Shown here: positions 57,385 to 64,000 of the stretch, one piece after another
Layout of the letters: every line of letters begins with the position of its first letter
Numbering within the stretch: position 1 is the first letter of the stretch
The notes under the pieces: model-generated
The model's input: only the letters and a program-made list of their open reading frames with translations
What the model was told of the DNA's origin: nothing
Databases searched by the model: none
Position numbers and translations under genes: made by a program
NCBI GenBank assembly: GCA_037501455.1
Contig: CM074865.1
Coordinates: 35,756,501 to 35,820,500, forward strand
Length of the DNA stretch: 64,000 nucleotides
Direction of reading: 5' to 3'
DNA from: Lantana camara
Lineage: Eukaryota; Streptophyta; Magnoliopsida; Lamiales; Verbenaceae

Positions 57385-58581
57385 TCACAACGATGCATCC
57401 CGAAAATAAATGCATAAATGGTCTCGAGATCGACCAATGCATGTGATGTTATGCCATGTATGCATGTGTACCTCCCACCGCGGCATTTTGATCAACTTCT
57501 GTCGCTCTTTCCCTTTCTCCACCCAAAGCGTACGCCTGAGCCTGAATCGTGGGTCTCGGATTTCCTCCCGGCACATAATCCTCTTACGTGGGCATTGATC
57601 TAACATATGCTCCGGTGACCCACATCCGAAGCACTTCCGGTGAAGCTTCCAACAATTCTCCGACAAATGGTTTATTCGATGGCAATGTACACACTCGGGA
57701 CCCTTGATAGCCAAAGGAGGATTTAGATTTGCCGGTTTGGGTTGCTTGTTTTGAGGACTAGGAAGTGGATGAACTTCGTACACCGGTCTCTTTCCAAGAT
57801 TTGATGGCGTATCCGAGCTAGAGCTTTGGCCGATGTGTCAACTCTTTCTTCTCATAAGCACCCGGTCTTCAACTCTCAAAGCCTTGTCCGTCACTTTAGC
57901 CCACGTGCTAGTATTTGAAGCTTATAATGCATCCTTCATATCCTCTTGAAGCCCTTGAAGGAATTGCGAGGCCTTACTCTCGTCATCATTGGCAATACTT
58001 GGGGCGTACCGAGAAAGCCTCTCGAACTCATTAATATAATCCGTTACCGACATTTCCCCTTGCTTGAGATCCATGAACTCTCTCAAGCGTCTATTCCGGG
58101 TAGCTTTCGGAACATACTTGCTCTTGAACTCTCGAACAAACACCTCGCAAGTAATTTCTTCCCCGGAGGCCTCTAGCTTCACTTGAACGCTTGACCACCA
58201 ATTATACGCTTGTCCTTGTACCATGGTAAGGGTGCATTGAAGTTTCTCATCCGGTCCACAAGGTATAAGATTCCATATCCTATTCGTTTGGACCAACCAT
58301 TCTTCTGCTTGAATGTCATTCCCACCAATGAAAACCGGTGGATTTTGATTCTTGAATTCCCTAAGGGTGGCTGTAATAAGACCTCCTCCATGATTACCGA
58401 CCGGCGGGGCATTATTCCTTTCTTCATTCCGTTGCTCTAAAAATACCGCGAGCTTTTCCATAAAGTTTCCCGGATCCATTTGTGGTGGTGGTGGATTGTT
58501 ATTCCCGTGTTGAGGAGAGTGATCCCGATGATGACGATGCTCGGGAGATCTATCTCGACGATGATATCTTCTCGGAGGCAT
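57385..58581 (-). pseudogene. gag: Gag of element G, two in-frame stops
   Basis: Start MPPRRYHRRD at 58581. The frame runs to TAA at about 57919-57921, then in the same frame past a TGA near 57840 to the end of a second open stretch (57385-57783). The first part has the Ty3 gag core (EEWLVQTNRIWNLI, YNWWSSVQVKL, REFKSKYVPKATR, LKQGEMSVTDYINEFERL). The second has two CX2CX4HX4C knuckles (CVHCHRINHLSENC and CFGCGSPEHMLDQC), like Gag of B. The text after the knuckles is unlike a protease and leads within 300 bp to the polypurine tract. So Gag was the only product, and this copy is broken. The same gag core and MPPRR start support common descent with B. Confidence 0.9.
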
Positions 58582-58761
58582 ATTTCTACAAAAATTCAAG
58601 AAATTCCAATACATATGCATGCGGGTCAATACATGTTCATGTGCACTATTAACAAAGATATAAACAAATAAGCGCATGAAGTCACATAACCACGTTGTCC
58701 TACGCCGTACGACCTAGACAGACTCAATCACGACACTAGAACTCCAGTTTTGCGACCCGGA

Positions 58762-58773
58762 GCTCTGATTCCA
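58762..58773 (-). other. Primer binding site of G, one mismatch
   Basis: Minus strand TGGAATCAGAGC against the usual TGGTATCAGAGC, 8 nt inside the 5' LTR as in B. Likely a mutated tRNA-iMet site. Confidence 0.82.
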
Positions 58774-58781
58774 CTTTAGGA

Positions 58782-61700
58782 TGTAGCACCCGGAGCGCGG
58801 GCCACCACATCCCCCGCACCTAAACCCGAACCCGCATATGAAATGGGAAGTCCATACAGGAGCCCAAGTCTAAGCGAAAGGGAGACCACACACTCACTAG
58901 GCTAGGCGGAGCTAAAACAAACTCAGAGCGCACGATAAATAAAATAAATAGCGGAAACAAGGAGTTCTAGGAATATAAAAATTCCAAAATTTACATATTC
59001 ATCAAAAGATCGAATGTACGTAACCATAACAATTCATATCTCAAAAACAAAAATTCATAACATGATTAATTCATTAAATACAAGACAAAATGAATGTAAT
59101 GCACCTAGCACGACCTAAACCCAAAAGTGAGACTCGAACGACCCACTTCTCCGCCTAGCTCGTGCTCAAAAGACCTGCAAACTAAAAGTGGGAAAAGGAG
59201 AGGTGTCAGTCATATCTCGACTGAGTGAGGGGGCTAACGCACACCCACACACTATACTTATAGATAGCAAAGCACATAAAAGATAAAGGTTATGAACCGG
59301 GAATAGGTTTTGCACACCAAAACATTTCAAAGGACATTGCCTATTATATACGTATACATTACATATTCCTTAACAAATACATGAACATAAAGTCTCTATT
59401 CCCGTTTCATAATCCAACGAATTCATTAAGCTCGGCGAGTACGAGCAAAGATCCCATCCTGGGCTTCTCATTACATTACATTACATAAAACAGAAATCAC
59501 AATCAATCCCCTTCTCCAGTGATGGAAGAGTCCGTCGACCCTAGCCATCCATTACATTATACATTCCTCGAGGGGTGATTAACCCACACGAGTGCCATTA
59601 CATTATACATTCCTCGAGGGGTAGCTAGCCCACACGAGTCCTCCCCGGTTCATTCCGAAGGCATCAAGAGCACCGCGACTTCCCCAACCTCCCTAGGGTC
59701 GTATGTAGTACCTTGGATGGAGAACGTGCACAGAGGTCATAACCGGCAACCCCATGGTCGTCCCGGTTCCCCCTTACCCACATCTCCAGGGCCCAACATT
59801 ACCATTACATTACATTACCTTACCTTACCTTTCATTGCATTCTCGCTCATTACAAACCATTAACATTACGAACATTAGCATTACACTTCCATAAACATTA
59901 AACATTCATTAAAACATAAGCTTATATATGCTCATAGATATAGCCCTTTCAAAAGTCAAAACTTGATAACAAGATCATAAACATATCGTACATTACACAT
60001 AATTAACTATATATATAATATATAGTCGAACATTTAAGGGTCTTAGGTCGCTTAACTAAAAAGAAAAGAACCTAAACCTCACCTTTGGACAAAAGTGTAG
60101 TGTGGTGCGAGAAAACGATCCCAAACAACTTAAACTCCGGGTACGACTCCTCCCGGAAGCACCCCTGAGACAAACAAACGCAATACTAAAGACTTAGACT
60201 CAAACATGCACCACTTAGACGCACGGCGATGCAAATGGATGCTATGAATGCAAGAAAATATCAAATGAACACTTAAACTTTAACAAATTTCATTTCACGC
60301 TTTTCCCTTCTCAATATCATAGCATAAATTTCATAACGATATCATAACACATCACTTAATCATTAATCAATATCATAGGATAAGCTTAGAGGCAAAAGAA
60401 ACCACTTATAGTGTCAAAAGAATTCAAGAAAGGTACCATTTAAAATGTTCAAATTCATATCACGTAAAATTCATATAAAATGAATCCATAAAATTAATTT
60501 AAAACATTTAACATATAATATGACATATTCACATAGCATATAAGTCATTCAAGATCATATCATATAAAAACTCATAAATTAAATATAAGACATGTGACAA
60601 TTAATATAACATATTCAGTGTTTAGAAATTTAAAACAATTAAAATAAATAGATGCATATTAGATAAACAAGATCATGCCATTTAAGTATTCAAGATGAAA
60701 CCATTTAATATGCTCAAATCATACCACATAATTCTCTTAAATTCGTAACAAACAATTTCATAATTTCAAAATAAAAGAAGTGGCATGAGATATAATACAT
60801 AGTTTGTTCATTGCTCATACATTTCAGAAACAAATAATTAAAGTCATAGGAAAGTATTTAAATAAGAAAGAAAACGCATGCACTCAACTCACTAATCATG
60901 CATTACATGAACAACCACACACACGTACACACATGCACAAATTACATAATACATATATATATGCACACACACTCACGTACACCCATGCATACCTAATACA
61001 GATATAATATAACTTACATAATTATAATGCACTAAATTTCACAAACAAACACTCACGTCAACTAATTCTTGCATACATTAATCCCATGAATTAATTAATA
61101 AATATAAGGTTCCATTCATTATTTCCCATCTCATTTTTAAACTTCAAACATTAACATCATCATAGCAGCAGCGGCAACCCTTAACAATAGCCATGAAGCC
61201 ATGCAATTAATTGCAACACGCAGCAGAGCTCCAATGCAGAAAGTTTCTGCATTACCCTTGCAAATTCTCCCCGCCCGGGGAGAAGCATAACAGCAGAAAC
61301 AGGTTCAGCAGCGCAGCAGTTCGGACGAAACAAAAACGGGGGAGGAATGTACGGCAACAAAGCAGCGAGTAAGGCAGCAAAATAACTCCAAAACGCAGCA
61401 AAAATAGGCTTAAAACAACACACAACAGCAGCAAAATCGTGACAGCAGCTAGGGAGGGAAAAGCTCAACATATTTCATGCTTTTAAGCTAGCAAAAGCCC
61501 CTGTTTTCTTACGAAATTCACAGCAGCAACGAACAGCAGCAGTAGGCACATGCAAAGGAGAAAGAAAGGCCACAAAACTCATGCTAGACTTGATGAAAAA
61601 CAAGCACACAACACATACGGACTTGAACAGCCAAAATTTACAAGAAACTCAAAATATGCATTTAACCTAACTATTCAACATGTAAGGCTTAATCATGGAT

Positions 61701-62553
61701 TATCTAACACCAAATACGAATCAAGTAGGGCAAAATAATCACAAAATCATGGAGGTTAAGAATCATACCTCAGATTTGAAGAAGGGACAAAGAATCGGAA
61801 GTTTGATTTCAAAGAATGGGCAAAAATGGAGGTTTTCCCCTTCTTTTCTTCTTGGAGCTTCTTTCTTCCTTTCTAGACTGATGTGGTTCGGTTTTCAGCA
61901 GCAAAAGGAGATGAGGGATGGCTTTAGGTGTGATTAAGTCAAGGAAATGATGAGGGACTAGGTTTAATAGCTCAATCATAGGCCATAGGTGTGTTTTAAG
62001 GTACGAGTGGATGAAATATGCTTCGTCGGGGATTGAAACGACATCGAAAAATTACGAAACTTGTTCCATTGTGTCCGGGTCGTCGAAAGGAGTTGAACGC
62101 CGAAGACGGGGCTCGAATCTGAGTGCCGTAGCTCAAGAAATAAATTAAAACGTGCACACATGTACTAAAATGACTCATTTTTCAAATGAGTCCAAAACTT
62201 TCAAAAAGTTGCAAATAGGTCCAAATTCGAATTTCCAATTAAGTCCAACAATTTTAAAATCATACAATTACATCCTTAAATCACGTATTTCACATAATTC
62301 ACGAAATTAGCATGCTCGAGAATAAAATTCACATATCATAAATTCATAATTTACAAGAATTCACATCATAATCTAAATTCGGGCATATTCTTGACATTTA
62401 AATCACATATTTCATATTATTTCAAATAATTCATATAAGAAACAATTAGAAATAAATATGAATGCATCAAATAAAAATGAAAATAAATATAATTACGGAA
62501 AATAAACTCACACATGGTACAAACCTGTACGTGCGAACGAGTGGGGTGTCACA
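58782..62553 (-). repeat. 5' LTR of G
   Basis: 3772 bp, uninterrupted; empty H site at 59635-59639. It retains the second acceptor-like TTTGCAG (59175-59181, minus strand) and the hairpin TCAGTC-N7-GACTGA (59206-59224). Palindromes at 61236-61250 and 61265-61284; TATTAAA-type promoter element near 61962-61972. No gene. Confidence 0.95.
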
Positions 62554-62558
62554 GCATG

Positions 62559-64000
62559 TGATCCAGCAAAGTGTCCATCACTAAAGCAAAAAGGTCCTTT
62601 TTACTTTTTCGACAAGGTTGTTATGGGTACATAAGCCGATCTTTACTTAATTTCTTTGGAGACACTTTATAATATTCCATCTGGCAAGAAGCCTTTACTT
62701 TAGATGTATTCCATGATAATATCAAATCGATCATTGTTTCTATCCTTGAAGGTTTATCTGTAACTTCCTGAGCCAGAGGTGATATGATCAAAGAGTGTTT
62801 CTCTTTTCTACCTAAAATTGTATTCATCGAACTTAGTAGTTGACTTGTGCACCAGCGAAGTGCCCACTACTAGTTGTCATATGAATCATGCATCTTTAGC
62901 CATTAAGTACATCAGGATGTTGCTAACAGAGCTCAGGATAACTTGTAAAGATATCCTCTGGAAATCCAACACATTCTCAATTATTGTATATATAATCGTT
63001 AATTCCTCGATATCTTTGTGAAATTGGATTGCCCTTAGTTCTGTATGGAAAATGGTCTTGGATCATCCTTCTTTGTCTTGCAATTGGGGACACGCTACCC
63101 TTATTCAAATCTAACTTGAATCGTAATCGGGAACCTCGTAGTTTTGCAAATAACTTCTCGATTAACGGTAGGGGATATCACATTTTCCTTATTATCAGGG
63201 AATTCAGTTCTCTTCGTATCATTATACCAACTGGATGTTTCATATAACGTGAGCATCTCCTACGACAACAAGCTATGGTAGTCACACCTCAATTTTATAA
63301 CTTTAATAGGTTACTTCTTCCATCCTCTCGTACTCAGTCGGAGTTGTTCATTATGGTTTTCCTCAAAAGTGGTCTTACTTTCCTCATGTCTGATATAGTC
63401 CTAACACACTTATGCTTTGGAGGTAATAAGTTTCGGTGTCCAAGGACTCCTTTAAGAACTCGTATACCACCTCCTTTTCTCTTGCAAGAATTGACCTTTA
63501 TTTCTTATTCAAAGAACAGGCTACGTCGTCCCACGAAGATTACTGTTTAACTTCCCATAACACGTACTTCGTTTCTTCTACTTTCCAACCCTTGTCCTTT
63601 CCTTGGATGATCCCATATCTCATTCCAGTAGCACGACATAATTCAACGAGTAGTAGCGATTATCCTCCGATAAAGTTATGCGTTTATATACCGATTGTGC
63701 AACAAAGCAAATCTCAAAAGAGATTTAATGTGATGTTTGCATGACCAAGTACTTAATAGGAACAAGTACGCACACATATAACTTTGATGTAATGAATGCA
63801 TGGCGCCAGGGTTATAGAACCTTAACTGGTGTGTTAAGAGCGTGTACCGTACTTCTGGCCATATCAACGAAATCCGAGTTCCCACTTCGTTCCAAAGTAG
63901 GTACTTTTGGAATTTAGGAACAACAATTAAAATATAATGCATGTGGGTCAGGAATGGTGCACAACATGTCAAAGAGGCAATATTCATGAAACACGTATGT
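62559..64000 (-). pseudogene. Decayed pol of F continued: RT and protease remains
   Basis: Continues 50772 after G. About 62559-62640 matches the B text for the RT segment around [15 protein letters not shown]; about 63050-63260 matches the RT segment around [21 protein letters not shown]; about 63815-63860 matches the protease region of B near 32040. No open frame of useful length, so dead sequence. The element continues beyond the right edge. Confidence 0.78.

Larger units (their letters stand above)
50773..62553 (-). mobile_element. Element G: gag-only (non-autonomous) Ty3/gypsy, minus strand
   Basis: Target duplication GCATG at 50768-50772 and 62554-62558; removing G restores continuous pol of F. 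LTRs: 50773-57073 (interrupted by H) and 58782-62553. The internal region is only 1708 bp (57074-58781): polypurine tract, gag and PBS, with no protease, RT or integrase. LTR pair similar but with scattered substitutions and one 57-to-3-nt replacement. It would need enzymes supplied in trans, for example from a Tekay-like relative. Confidence 0.95.
45598..64000 (-). mobile_element. Element F: decayed Tekay-like Ty3/gypsy, minus strand, runs off right end
   Basis: Left (3') LTR 45598-49289, then pol remains at 49290-50772 and 62559-64000, split by element G. + strand ends TGTAGCACCC...GGGCTGTTACA. The junction text after the LTR (CCCCCCTTAAAAG, then TCTGTCCTCAGATTC) matches B at 28689 on, so F and B are related. 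Gag, the 5' LTR and the right target duplication are outside the window. Confidence 0.88.

Noticed and set aside
45598..64000. Reading F and G as one element
   Set aside because: The perfect GCATG duplication and continuity of pol across 50772/62559 show that G is a separate insertion.
1..64000. Host protein genes, rRNA or tRNA genes
   Set aside because: Every sizeable stretch could be assigned to an LTR element; tRNA similarity is limited to the short primer binding sites.

Overview
The window is intergenic heterochromatin-type DNA from a flowering plant (probably a eudicot with a large genome; I cannot name the species). I see no host gene. Essentially every base belongs to one nest of LTR retrotransposons. 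The evidence is two Ty1/copia polyproteins of plant type, Ty3/gypsy chromovirus (Tekay-like) gag-pol remains, tRNA-iMet primer binding sites, polypurine tracts, TG...CA termini and 5-bp target duplications.

Layout. K is the oldest layer: a decayed + strand copia element seen as leader (14415-14458, 39066-40282), gag (40283-40610, 44415 on) and integrase (to 45597). Four elements sit in K. A is a minus-strand gypsy LTR (4390-7433 plus 14344-14414, running off the left side). B is a minus-strand Tekay-like element (14459-39060, target duplication GCTGC). E is a + strand solo LTR (40611-44414). F is a decayed minus-strand Tekay-like element (45598 to beyond the right end). Second-level insertions are copia-1 in A (1-4389, + strand, 5' part outside), solo LTR C in A (7434-14343), copia-2 in the 3' LTR of B (15595-25700, minus strand, target duplication AGATT), and the gag-only element G in F (50773-62553, minus strand, target duplication GCATG). 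Third level: solo LTR D in C (9882-13173, duplication TTGTG) and solo LTR H in the 3' LTR of G (51577-54155, duplication CGAGT). For copia-2 and H the uninterrupted site survives in the sister LTR, which proves the boundaries.

Function. Copia-2 looks complete and very young (its two 1951-bp LTRs differ at two positions that I found) and encodes one open 1306-residue Gag-PR-IN-RT-RNaseH polyprotein; copia-1 is a near-identical sister. B carries gag, protease, RT, RNase H, integrase and a chromodomain tail, but is broken by three in-frame TAG codons and one frameshift, although its LTRs differ by only about 1%. It also has an intact extra reading frame upstream of gag. G has gag only and must depend on proteins supplied in trans.

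Most unusual signal. Five diverged gypsy-type LTRs (C, D, E, G, H) share an intron-exon-like plan inside the LTR: a donor-like site near the start of the presumed transcript; a long AT-rich stretch holding a cluster of short palindromes in four of the five; the decamer GCCGWGCGTC 40-59 nt before a pyrimidine-rich CAG; a 63-90 nt 'exon'; a G-T-G-rich donor; and a second TTGCAG-type acceptor preceded by a conserved CAGTC/GACTG hairpin. The copia family has its own structured elements: six G-boxes in U3, three GC-rich 6-nt-loop hairpins plus one 3-nt-loop hairpin in the leader, and a four-copy leader motif whose spacing is kept between the young and the decayed copy.
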